Positions 13,312 through 20,637 of a stretch of DNA of 20,637 bases are shown here, piece after piece. A program made the position numbers and the translations under genes. The stretch's first letter is position 1, and the number at the start of each line of letters is the position of its first letter. A model generated the notes under the pieces. It made no database searches, was not told the origin of the DNA, and was given only the letters and a program-made list of their open reading frames with translations. This DNA comes from Nostocoides sp. (GTDB taxonomy: Bacteria > Actinomycetota > Actinomycetes > Actinomycetales > Dermatophilaceae): the NCBI GenBank assembly GCA_016702415.1, contig JADJEA010000003.1, positions 1 to 20,637 on the forward strand, given 5' to 3'.

Positions 13312-16300
13312 GTGACCGCAGCCGAGCCCAGCGCGCCCCCACCTGCGGGGATGAGGCCGGACACCGGCTCCGTGGTCGACAGATGGCGGGACGAGGTCAT
13401 GGCGACCGGCACCCCGACGCCCTCCTCTGGTCGGCGGACGGGGTGTCCATCGATCTGACGAATGCCCATCCCGGCGGGCTGGCGCGCCTGCTCGCCGGCG
13501 GTGACACCCGGCTGACGCAGCTCTTCCGCGAGCCGGCCTCGCAGGCGCGCGCCTTACCCACGCCGCGCTGCTGCGCGCCAAGGAACTCGAGCTGGACCGG
13601 GAGCGCGGGCTGCCGGGCTGCTATCTCGCGCTCGGCAGTGCCCGGTGGGGGGAGGACGACACCGGCACCGCAGACGCGCCGGTTTTTCTGCGCCGTTGCC
13701 GGGTCCGGCCGGTGGACGTCGCCGGGAGCGACTTCGACGTCGACCTTGTCGGTGACCTGATCGTCAATCCCGCGCTGGAGACCTATCTGACGGTGATCCA
13801 CCGCGTGCCCATCGATGCGGCCGACCTGGTCGCGATGTCGCGCCGTGGCGCCGGGTGGGACGTCAAGAATGCGTTCGTCGTCCTCGACGCGCTCGCGCAA
13901 GACATCCCCGGCTGGCGCCTGAACCGCACGCTGCGGATTGCGACCGTCCACGTCGCCAAGGTCGCCGCCGTCAACGACTTCGTCCGCGCCGAGAGCAGGT
14001 TCGCCGCGCACCCGGTGATCGCTCCGTGGCTGGCTGGGGAGCGGCCGGGTGGAGAGCCTCCGGGTGGAGAGCCGCCGGGCGGGAAACCGCCGAGTGGGGA
14101 AACACTCGGTGAGCCGCGAGCGGCGGTCGAGGGCGTGCCCACCAATCCGGACGAGATCTTCGTCCTCGACGCCGATCCCGCGCAGGTCGCCGTCCTCGAG
14201 GCCGTGCGGGCGGGCACCAGTCTGGTGATCGACTCCGGGCCGGGGACGGGCAAGTCGCAGACGATCGTCAACCTCGCTGCCGACCTGGCGCGCGTCGGTG
14301 CCAGGACGCTCGTCGTCGCCCCACGCGCGGTGCCCGAGCGGCCGTCGTCGGGCGGCTGGAGCACCTCGGCCTGGGCCACCTCGTCCACGAGCCCCAGGCC
14401 GATGGGGCCTCCTGGCTCGCGACCGGCGCGGGCCCGCCCCGGCGTCGCGGGTGCCGGGGGCGGGGATTGGATCGGCATACCGGGCGGGAGAGTGATGACG
14501 TCTCGCCCCTCGACGACTCGCCCATCGATGACTCGCCTCTCGACGCCGATCTCCACACGGAAACGATGGCGGCCTGGATCGATGCCCGCGACCACCTCCA
14601 CGCCCATGTCGTCCGGATGCACGCCGAGCGGTCCCCCTGGGGAGTCAGCCTCGATGAGATCCAGGCGAGGTTGGTCGCGCTCGCGAGTGCCGACCCGCCG
14701 CCGAGGTCGAAGATCCGGCTGGGAGGCCCGGCTCTGGCGGCCCTGGATCCGGCCGCCCGTGAGCACTGGTCCGGAACTGACCGCGATCGCCGCGGCCGGC
14801 GCGTGGTCGGCAGACCGCGACCACGATCCGTGGTGGGGGGGCCGACGTCCTCGACGCGAGCGACGCAGCCCGGGTGCGAGCCGCCCTCGGGGGTCTCTCG
14901 AGCGAGGAACTGACCCGCTTGCACGGTCTTCGACGAGGTCTTCGCTGGCGTCTCGGTGCCCGCGCTCCCCACGCTCGGCCACTACCGGGACTTCGTCGTG
15001 GAGATGCACGGCATCCGCGCGGTGCTGGAGGTATTCCGGCTCTCCGTCTTCGACGCACCCCTGGACGACCTCATCCGGGCCTCGCAGGGCGGGTCGCGGG
15101 ACCGCTGGCGCCTCGGGCGGGCGCTGGAAGGGCTGCTGCGCCCCGGGCCACCCCCGAGGCCGGCACCTTGCTCCTCGAGCGCGCCCGGCAGGTCAAGCCC
15201 CTCTGGGATCAGGTACGCGGGTCCCGGGTCATGCCGGGGCAGGTCGTCGATCTCGCGCGGGCGCACGGCATACGACGTCGTCGCCGCCCACGTCCACGTA
15301 TTGTCGGCCCGGCTGCTGCGGCCAGCGGGTTCGCCCTCGCTCTATGACATCCCGATGCGGGAACTGTCGGGGTTGATCCGGCGGCTGGGCGATGCCGGGG
15401 ACCGGCTCGACGTCCTCGCGGCGACGATGCCTGTCGTGGTGGTCGCCCGCACCGCGGGCTTGGGCGTTCTGGTGGAGGATTTCGCCGTCCGCGCCGTCCC
15501 CGCCGATCGCGTCGCCGCGGAGGTCGACCTGGTCTGGTGGGCCTCGGTGCTCCAGGCCGTGACGGCGGCCGACCCGGCCTACGCGACGCAGCCGGCAGGG
15601 ACATCCGGGCGGCGGCGGCGCTTCCGCGCGGCCGATGCTGCCCTCCAGCACGCCCTCGCGCTCGGTCTTGCAGCCGGCATTGGTCGGTGCCGAGCCGCCG
15701 ATCTGGGTCGTCTCGCCGTATGCCGTGGGCCTCCTCGTCCCGGACGATCTCGCCTTCGACGTCGTCGTCGTCGACGAAGCCGGCAGCGTCGGCGCCGCGC
15801 AGGCGGCCGGTGCCCTCGCCCGGGCCCCGCAGGCGGTCATCGTCGGGGACTCGCGCCTGCCGGGACCGCGCCCGTTCACCGCCGTTGCCGGTGGACGACC
15901 AGCCGGTATGCCGACCCCCTCCCTCCTCGACCTCGCCACCCGGACCCCCCCGGTGGTCACGTTGCCGTGGCATTACCGCTCGCACGATCCGCGGCTCGTC
16001 GCCGCGGTGAATGCGGTGGCGTACGACGGGGCGATGCGCACCTTCCCCGCGCCCCGCGGGGTCGACGGAATCGCGATCGAGCGGATCGCCGTCCCGCCGC
16101 TCGGGCCCGTCGGACCGGCCGTCGGCGGGGCCCCGGGTGAGCCCAGAAACGAGCACGGCGAGGCCCCGGCTCGACCGCGGCTCGGCCGGGATGCTCTCGA
16201 CGCCGGGCGCTAACCGCCGCTCTCGGGTGTGCCCGGGCGCGACTGGCCGTCCCCACGCCATTCCCGACGAGGCAACAACATCCGACGAGACGCAGCGGAT

Positions 16301-16796
16301 GCCGCTTCTCACCACCCTCCTGGCCTCGCACCGGGATCCACTGACGGCAGGGTATCGGTGCTGGCCAGAGATCTCGCCCGCCGACTGCGGGCCCGCGGGC
16401 TCCGGGGTCATCGAGGGCTGTGGAGTGTCCGGGTCTCGCGACGGCGCGCCGGACCCGTCTGACCCCGACATCGGCACCGGCTTGGGACCCGACCCCACGC
16501 GCACTCGCAGGTGGAACTCGCCGTCTTCGACAGGTTCACCCGCCGCAGCCCGATGGTGGCGGTGGAACTGGACGGCGCGGCATACGCGCCCGGGCGGGGG
16601 TGACTGCATGCGCGAACGACTACGGATCGCCAGCTCCACCGCCTCGGTTGGCGAGCGATCCGGGTCGCCAGCGTGGACCTGTTCGCTGACCCGGCTCGAG
16701 GAGGCCCGGATCGTCGCGGCGCTGGAGGGCCTGCGTTCTCGACCGACTGTCCCGCCGACGGTGCCGAATCGGCTGCCCTCGTCAGGGGGGTCCTAG
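13312..16796 (+). CDS. Large SF1 (UPF1-like) helicase with C-terminal nuclease-like domain, heavily disrupted
   Basis: Starting at GTG 13312 (VTAAEPSAPPPAG), pieces in three frames read collinearly for about 3.5 kb. Seen in order: an N-terminal domain (DALLWSADGVSIDLTNAHPGGLARLL; LVGDLIVNPALETYL); Walker A GPGTGKSQTIVNLAADLA (14237-14290); a long insert with helices; Walker B-like FDVVVVDEAGSVGAAQA (near 15755-15805); VIVGDSRLPGPRPF; and motif IV-like LPWHYRSHDPRLVAAVNAVAYDG (15961-16029). The tail has LARDLARRLRARGLRVIEG, DRFTRRSPMVAVELDGAAYA and RIRQLHRLGWRAIRVASVDLFADP, as in Vsr/DUF559-like nuclease ends. Motifs V and VI are not found in the short stretch between 16090 and 16330, so a real internal deletion is likely as well as frameshifts. 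Homologues are DNA repair or defence helicases; the role is unknown. Confidence 0.7.
14048..14107 (+). repeat. 15-bp tandem repeat, 4 units, encoding PGGEP-like linker
   Basis: Four in-frame 15-bp units (14048, 14063, 14078 and 14093). The first two differ at one base and the others diverge. They encode GGEPP, GGEPP, GGKPP and SGETL within a flexible linker just before the helicase Walker A. Unit number could vary between strains. Confidence 0.8.
14503..14547 (+). repeat. 15-bp tandem repeat, 3 units, encoding SPxDD
   Basis: Three 15-bp units (14503, 14518 and 14533) encode SPLDD, SPIDD and SPLDA, an acidic linker after the Walker A region of the same helicase. The unit length equals that of the tract at 14048-14107, but the sequence differs. 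Confidence 0.75.
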
Positions 16797-17000
16797 GCGG
16801 GCCGCGTCGGGGCCACGACGATCGGGCAGTCCGGGGTCGTGAGATGGCGCCGTCGACGCCGATCCCGCCGCAGTCCGACGATTGCCGACCCGCGCCTCCC
16901 GTCCGGAGCAGACGCGCGATGACACCGATGCCGGGTGGGGCGAGCGTGACTTTCTGGTGGGGCCCACGACCGATGGCTTCAAGAGAATCGTCCCCGCACT
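16793..17000 (-). pseudogene. Possible universal stress protein C-terminal remnant
   Basis: The minus strand ends HLTTPDCPIVVAPTRPA at TAG 16795-16793, which matches the closing strand of universal stress proteins (the His...CPVVVV pattern). Upstream, one frame reads AIVGLRRDRRRR, where VVGRRG would be expected, and no continuous domain can be followed beyond about 17000. It is at most a truncated or badly broken copy. Its stop overlaps the helicase stop on the other strand (CTAG). Confidence 0.3.
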
Positions 17001-17029
17001 GGGAGTGAACGAGGCCGGGCGACAACGCG

Positions 17030-17062
17030 AAACGGCGGGAGGGTGTACTCACCCGCCGTTTT
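17030..17062 (+). terminator. Strong intrinsic terminator hairpin
   Basis: AAACGGCGGG (17030-17039) pairs perfectly with CCCGCCGTTT (17052-17061), a 10-bp stem with a 12-base loop and TTTT at its 3' edge. It would stop plus-strand reading from the helicase. The A-run on the left could serve the minus strand weakly. Confidence 0.75.
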
Positions 17063-17072
17063 CGGCGTGTGT

Positions 17073-17098
17073 CCTCGGTCGCGGGTAAGCGACCGGGG
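17073..17098. terminator. Second GC-rich hairpin before the minus-strand block
   Basis: CCTCGGTCGC (17073-17082) pairs with GCGACCGGGG (17089-17098) around GGGTAA, with one T-G pair. It sits 11 bases from the preceding terminator and on the mscL side. No T-run follows on either strand. It may form a double stop between converging transcripts. Confidence 0.4.
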
Positions 17099-17229
17099 GA
17101 CAGTTGAGCTACCGCGTGTGGCGGTCTGGCCCAGCGGCGACGAAGCTCGTCACGGATCTCGTGAGGAGAACGGTGTTGGCGTCGGCGAGACTCGTCCTCG
17201 ACGGCCGGCGAGAAAGGGGCCTTGGCCGC

Positions 17230-17493
17230 CTACGTAGGGGGCTTGACCACGAAGAAGTAGATGATGAACGACGATGAGGAAGGCGACGAGCGCGGCTCAG
17301 GAACGCCCCGGGAAAGGCACAACACCCGGACGCCACGTCGAAGTTCCTTTGCCGCCCAACTTGCCGAGCAGCGACATGAACACATCGGTGAAGGCCTTGA
17401 CAACGCAGGTCGCGAACGACGCACCGATGACAAACGCACGGGTAAGCTCGACGAGGTTGCCGCGCATGATGAACTCTTTGGGAAACCCTTCAT
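17230..17493 (-). CDS. mscL: Large-conductance mechanosensitive channel MscL (frameshifted, short)
   Basis: ATG 17493 gives MKGF. After a one-base shift it reads KEFIMRGNLVELTRAFVIGASF and AFTDVFMSLLGKLGGK, the amphipathic N-terminal helix and pore helix TM1 of MscL. A second shift leads to an AFL..LVAFLIVV helix, and a third frame ends FIIYFFVVKPPT at TAG 17232-17230, the typical end of TM2. MscL opens under membrane tension to release osmolytes. At about 88 codons it is clearly shorter than the usual 130-150. The periplasmic loop between the two helices is reduced to about STWRPGVVPFPG, and the C-terminal cytosolic helix after TM2 is missing. AAAGGA about 15 bases upstream of the ATG could be the ribosome site. 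Function is doubtful if the breaks are real. Confidence 0.75.
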   Translation of the reverse strand: MKGFPKSSSCAATSSSLPVRLSSVRRSRPALSRPSPMCSCRCSASWAAKELRRGVRVLCLSRGVPEPRSSPSSSSFIIYFFVVKPPT

Positions 17494-17707
17494 GTGGGTC
17501 TTTTGGATCCTTTGTTTCTGGGGTGTCCGAGCTGGCCCACGGTCCGGGGGCTCGGGGTCGGGGTTCGCTGCGATGCGTCCGAGGCGCTGAGAACTGTATC
17601 CGACGCCGACGAAAAGTTCCGCCGAAGCGCGTGAGCCGCGTGGGTCGTGTCGTCCGCAGACGCGGGGCACACCCTCGGCCGGATGCGCTGGCCCCGCGCA
17701 TATCGTG
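17494..17707. other. Gap between SAF-protein gene and mscL
   Basis: 214 bp with no recognisable protein. On the minus strand TTGACA occurs at 17711-17706, overlapping the SAF stop, and would be a consensus -35 for an mscL promoter. No matching -10 was found at 16-18 bp. Confidence 0.3.
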
Positions 17708-18436
17708 TCAAGGGCTGCGGGCCGACGCCAGCGCCGAGCCGCGGACCAAGAGCCAGAATCCGCCGGAATCAGCCGCACGTCGCCCTGCGAGCCGGGGCGC
17801 GTCTGCCGGGGCGACAGCCAAGAAAACATAGGCCAGCGGTGAGGGGATTGGTGCCTACGCTTGCCCCGGGGTGGAGTCCTAGACACCCCCCGGACTCTGC
17901 CCGGAGGTCCCGGACACCGATGATACCGAGGACGCGCGCCGCACGGGCTACGGGCGATCGGGACCCCGGGGGCGGTGCCGACGACATCACCTACCCGCAG
18001 CCGGGCGGCCATGGTCGGATCGAGGACGGCATCGACATGCCGACCGTGCCGTTCGGGACTGAACTTCGCGCCCCCGGGGCAACCCGCCGAGGGCAACCAC
18101 CCCCTGCATCCTCGTCGCCGCCGACGAGGTGACGCCCCCTGCCCGGGCTGTATGCTTATCCCCTGCCCTCATGGGGCTCTCGCTCTCTGGCGCTGCCTTC
18201 GTCCCTGAAACCCCGGGTGCGCTTCCTCCGAGGAGGCCGGTATCGGACCTGCTCGGTAATGGAGCTTTGCCAGGTCGGCGTCTGGTCGCGCCAGGAGCGC
18301 AGCGGCCCCGGTCGAACGAGGACGATGAGCACGGCCAGGAGGATAAGCGATTATCGAGGCCACTCCGGCGCAGCAGCGTCCGGCGGTGCGCGGCCTTCCG
18401 GCTCGACCCGGCCAATGCCCTGAATGGCCCATCCAC
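17708..18436 (-). CDS. SAF-domain (CpaB/RcpC-like) membrane-anchored protein, frameshifted
   Basis: A probable secreted or anchored protein of about 240 residues. From ATG 18436 (MDGPFRALAGSSRKAAHRRTLLRRSG) a basic N-terminus leads, over a shift near 18340, into a single membrane helix (IIAYLLAVLIVLVRPGPL). The middle (about 18110-18300) is hard to follow. Further on, DPTMAARLRVGDVV and PVARAARVLGI match the conserved core of SAF proteins, where a short strand precedes a P-x-R-V-G-D-x-V-D motif. The end (YVFLAVAPADAPRLAGRRAA, stop TGA 17710-17708) resembles the last helix of the family. SAF proteins are often next to fmdB and mscL in actinobacteria, which supports the call. At least four breaks are needed and the N-terminal SAF beta-clip itself is not clearly seen. 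Confidence 0.5.
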
Positions 18437-18554
18437 GCAAGTAGCAGCGTGATTTCCGCCGGCGCCACGCCCTTCTCGCTATCAACCCCATCGCCCGTCC
18501 CCCATGAACGTCGTTGCCCCGCAGTCGTACCTGCTCCCGCAGCCGCACCTGCTC

Positions 18555-19426
18555 TCACCGCCTCGCGGGCACCGCCCACGGCAACACGAACGGCAACCTC
18601 AACCCGTCGAGCGCGCGCTTAAGCACGGGCACTGCGCGACCGGGTCATCGGGTGGGCGGCAAGGCCGCGATCACTGAGCGGAGGGTGGCCTCGAGTCGGC
18701 CGATGTTGCCCTAGAAGATCTCCAGCACTGGCCCGAGGGTCACCGATCCGTGTCCGTCCACACCGGCGTCGTGATCCGTGACGAGTGGCGAGATCGTAGG
18801 TGAAGTACAGGGCCAGTTCGCGGGCGATCGCCGCTTCCGGCATCGTCGTCATCCCGACCAGGCTCCACCCCGCCGCCCGGTGCCAGCGTGACTCGGCCTT
18901 GGAGGAGAACCTCGGGCCATTGATGACTACGAGGGTGCCGCCGTCCACGGCCGGATCACCTGCGGCGGGTGTCACCGATTGCATAGTCGCCCGCCCTGTC
19001 GGGCAGAAGGGGTCGGCGAACCCGACATGGACCACCGCCCCTCCCCGTCGTAGAGATCGTGGGCCTGGCCCCACGTCCGGTCGACGACCTGGTCGGGACC
19101 ACCACTGTCCTCGGCAACATGGCGCTATTGCGGCGACCCCACCGCGCACGGCGCCAGGACCTGCCGAACCCCGAGCTGACCGCAGCGCCCAGAGGCTGGC
19201 GCGGTAGTCGACCCCGTGGCGGGAACCGGATGCTCGCTGCCGGCGCGGGCGACGAAGGCAAACCTGCGGCTGCATTTCACCTCGGGCCGACCACCAGCGG
19301 GCTTGGATGGCATCCTGAAGGGGTGCTGACGGCATACTCCCGCGCGTCGTCGAGGAACGAATAGCAACCGGAGGCGCCGATCACACCGATCCCGGTTACC
19401 GCGTCGGGACGATCCGGGAGAGTCAT
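18555..19426 (-). CDS. S-methyl-5'-thioadenosine phosphorylase / purine nucleoside phosphorylase family 2 (frameshifted, in-frame stop)
   Basis: About 285-290 residues, of the right length. It starts MTLPDRPDAVTGIGVIGASGCYSFLDDAREYAV, with the phosphate loop GVIGASG. After breaks it reads VDYRASLWALRSAG, VRQVLAPCAVGS, GAVVHVGFADPFCPTGR, and the family signature GTLVVINGPRFSSKAESRWHRAAGWSLVGMTTMPEAAIARELALYF. That signature holds the purine-site Met-Thr-x-x-Pro-Glu and the GPRFS phosphate residues. The enzyme phosphorolyses methylthioadenosine to adenine and methylthioribose-1-phosphate in methionine salvage. Near the C-terminus VLEIF is followed by TAG (18713-18711) where the family has Gln. 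The end KRALDGLRLPFVLP, with a stop at 18557-18555, is recovered in another frame. It lies between fmdB and the SAF gene on the same strand. Confidence 0.85.
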
Positions 19427-19466
19427 GGTTTCGACTGTGGCGCCGCGGGCCCTCTCCCGCGGAGCC

Positions 19467-19872
19467 TCACCCCACCAGGCCCCCCCCGACGCCGAAACCA
19501 TGGTCGAGGACCCTGTGGACGAGGACGGCGACGAGCCGGTGGTCGCGGTCCCGGAGGAGGCGGAGTCACCGGCGGAGTCACCCGACGATCCACCGGCCGA
19601 CGATGAGCCCCCTGAGGAACTCTTCCGACGACGCGGAGTCCCCCCGACTTCGCTTTCGTGGTAAAGCGGCCGCGGTCGACTTCTGCGCCGACCGGGAGTC
19701 CGGGTGCGATAGAACCCACCGCCCTTGAACACGACCCGACCGCGTTGAATCAGTCCGCAGTGCAGCCGATTCCGCACTCGGGGCATTTGGTCAAGGCGTC
19801 GTCGCTGAAGGACTGACAACGATGTCGAACTGGTGACCGCAGTCGGCGACATCCGTACGCATAGGTCGGCAC
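19467..19872 (-). CDS. FmdB-family zinc-ribbon protein with Ser-rich tail (frameshifted)
   Basis: GTG 19872 opens VPTYAYGC, the invariant FmdB start (M/V-P-x-Y-x-Y-x-C). After one frame change it would read DCGHQFDIV, then QSFSDDALTKCPECG, completing two Cys pairs of a small zinc ribbon. Another shift gives RGRVVFKGGGFYRT, the conserved VVFKGxGFYxTD strand of the family. The remainder is a Ser/Gly-rich disordered tail (SSGGSSSAGGSSGDSAGDSASSG) common in actinobacterial members. The exact end is not certain: one frame runs on without a stop into the phosphorylase, and I chose TGA 19469-19467 from the neighbouring frame. The role in the cell is unclear; the family is named from formamidase operons. 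Placement between antiporter and phosphorylase agrees with other actinobacteria. Confidence 0.75.
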
Positions 19873-19970
19873 GGGCCGCCCTTTCCCGGATCTGTGGTCC
19901 CCTGCGGCCTGCTGCCGCCGGTGCGCGGGCGGTCGGCTGCCGAGCATAAGCTGCGCGCTCGCGCTCCTCT

Positions 19971-20637
19971 TTATCCCGGTTCCGCGGTGGGGACCCCGAC
20001 TCCTGCGGGCCGCCAGTCGTCGTCGAAGCCCGGGGTCCTGCCGATGGTCCCGAATCCCGCCCGGCCGGACGCTTCTGCAGCGCCCGCGACGGGACCACCC
20101 TGCCAGGCGCGCCCGTGCTCGCTCATCACCCGCTGGATCAGCGTTCTGCGCCCGGTCGCGGACTGGTGTCCGTCGTGACGACGAGCAGCTGATCCCCGTG
20201 CCGGAGGATCGTCCGGCCGCTCGGGACAGCTTCCCCGGCCGCCTGCTACCACCAGCGTGACATTGGCCCCGACGGGAAGGCGCGCAGCCCAAAGATCGCG
20301 ACCCCGGTGGAGCATCGATCCCCGCCCACGTCGACCTGGAGGAGTTGGGCGTCGAGTTCCTCGATCCGTGTCGACTCCACCGACAACTCGCGTGAGCGAT
20401 GGCTTCTCCACGACGCCGAGGCGCTTTAAGTAAACCCACCCCAGCGCCGGGGTCTGGAGCAGAGCAGATGACGACGAGGGGAGGAAGACCAGTGTCGAGA
20501 TCCAGTCCATAGTCTGGGCGCGTTGATGGTGGCCGACGGTGGCCAGGATAACGGGGACGGCCTCTTCGCGGGTTTACTTCAGGAGAGGTGAAGGCCCGTT
20601 CGCAGGCTCAGCCGAACCACGCCACGGATGCGGCCAC
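19971..20637 (-). CDS. K+/H+ (or Na+/H+) antiporter, C-terminal part (cut by window edge, frameshifted)
   Basis: The minus strand enters in the last membrane helices of a CPA1-type antiporter: SVAWFG (20622-20605), then AVPVILATVGHH and MDWISTLVFL, and ALLQTPALGW. It continues into the cytosolic TrkA-C-like domain: KRLGVVEKPSLTRELSVEST, IEELDAQLLQVDV, then FPSGANVTLVV and ILRHGDQLLVVTT across several shifts, and TLIQRVMSEHGRAW. The C-terminus is hydrophilic and ends VGVPTAEPG at TGA 19973-19971. The RCK_C-like tail suggests a nucleotide-gated potassium/proton exchanger of the CvrA/NhaP2 group. Two stretches (20421-20437 and 20570-20580) carry foreign-looking TAAA/TTTA sequence that disrupts the helices. 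Ion specificity is not shown. Confidence 0.7.
20428..20579. repeat. 10-bp inverted repeat AAGTAAACCC / GGGTTTACTT
   Basis: AAGTAAACCC (20428-20437) and its exact reverse complement (20570-20579) lie 132 bp apart inside the antiporter coding region. Both are AT-rich and fall where the protein alignment is disturbed. Possible artefact or relic of insertion. Confidence 0.45.

Noticed and set aside
12184..13581. A 465-codon minus-strand ORF
   Set aside because: It is the G+C-rich shadow of the MFS transporter frame; its protein is Arg/Gly/Asp-rich with no family pattern.
11961..13760. A 599-codon plus-strand ORF
   Set aside because: Arg/Pro-rich shadow of the MFS gene; only its last part coincides with the real helicase frame.
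14048..14547. A CRISPR-like repeat array
   Set aside because: The repeats are 15 bp, contiguous, in frame and without spacers; they are coding tandem repeats.
15209..16639. A 476-codon minus-strand ORF opposite the helicase
   Set aside because: Low-complexity shadow; the plus-strand frames carry the recognisable helicase motifs.
17095..17125. A minus-strand tRNA suggested by a GGTAGCTCAACTG-like string
   Set aside because: No matching D-arm closure, anticodon arm or T arm could be folded around it.

Overview
The window is roughly 70% G+C and carries actinobacterial genes throughout: a DtxR/IdeR-type regulator with a C-terminal SH3-like part, an ydaO-type c-di-AMP riboswitch in front of an NlpC/P60 hydrolase, menaquinone-pathway MenB, a stand-alone LigD polymerase domain, a LysG/LysE pair, and a block of antiporter, FmdB, MTA phosphorylase, SAF protein and MscL. 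This fits a high-G+C Gram-positive of the Micrococcales, and I would guess Intrasporangiaceae/Dermatophilaceae from the protein flavour. Most genes are broken by one or more single-base frameshifts, often at runs of G or C, although the protein on either side is well conserved. The PH-domain protein, the aminopeptidase, the LysR regulator and the second MFS transporter read through intact. I therefore read most breaks as sequence error rather than gene decay, and I give outer gene boundaries with the breaks described.

Layout. 1-345: tail of an MFS transporter. 342-1072: DtxR-family regulator. 1094-2127: promoter, c-di-AMP riboswitch, NlpC/P60 hydrolase and terminator. 2163-2617: small membrane protein. 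2633-3165 (minus): macrodomain protein, divergent from the PH-domain protein at 3249-3620. 3653-4488: menB. 4689-6000: two small ORFs and a proline-iminopeptidase-like hydrolase, chained by ATGA overlaps. 6136-6976: PhyH-type dioxygenase. 7082-7154: tRNA-Arg(CCT). 7109-8541: a small integrated island bounded by a 47-bp exact copy of the 3' part of that tRNA. It carries a HEPN (HepT) / MNT toxin-antitoxin pair and no recognisable integrase. 8626-9102: cupin. 9176-10256 (minus): LigD polymerase domain. 10339-11986: divergent lysG/lysE. 12058-13302: MFS transporter. 13312-16796: large SF1 helicase with a nuclease-like tail, badly broken. 16793-17098: universal-stress-protein remnant and hairpins. 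17230-20637 (minus): mscL, SAF protein, MTA phosphorylase, FmdB and the C-terminal part of a K+/H+ antiporter.

Two things stand out. The first is the tRNA-nested 1.39-kb HEPN-MNT island. Paired GTCCCC repeats lie just inside both ends, as arm-type integrase sites would, and an AT-rich palindrome overlaps its promoter. The second is a strongly over-represented non-palindromic octamer, CGGCATAC/GTATGCCG. I find 25 exact copies from 2370 to 19337, 13 in one orientation and 12 in the other, in more than one reading frame and sometimes forcing the rare ATA codon. None lies in the island. This looks like a DNA-level signal rather than a protein-level one.
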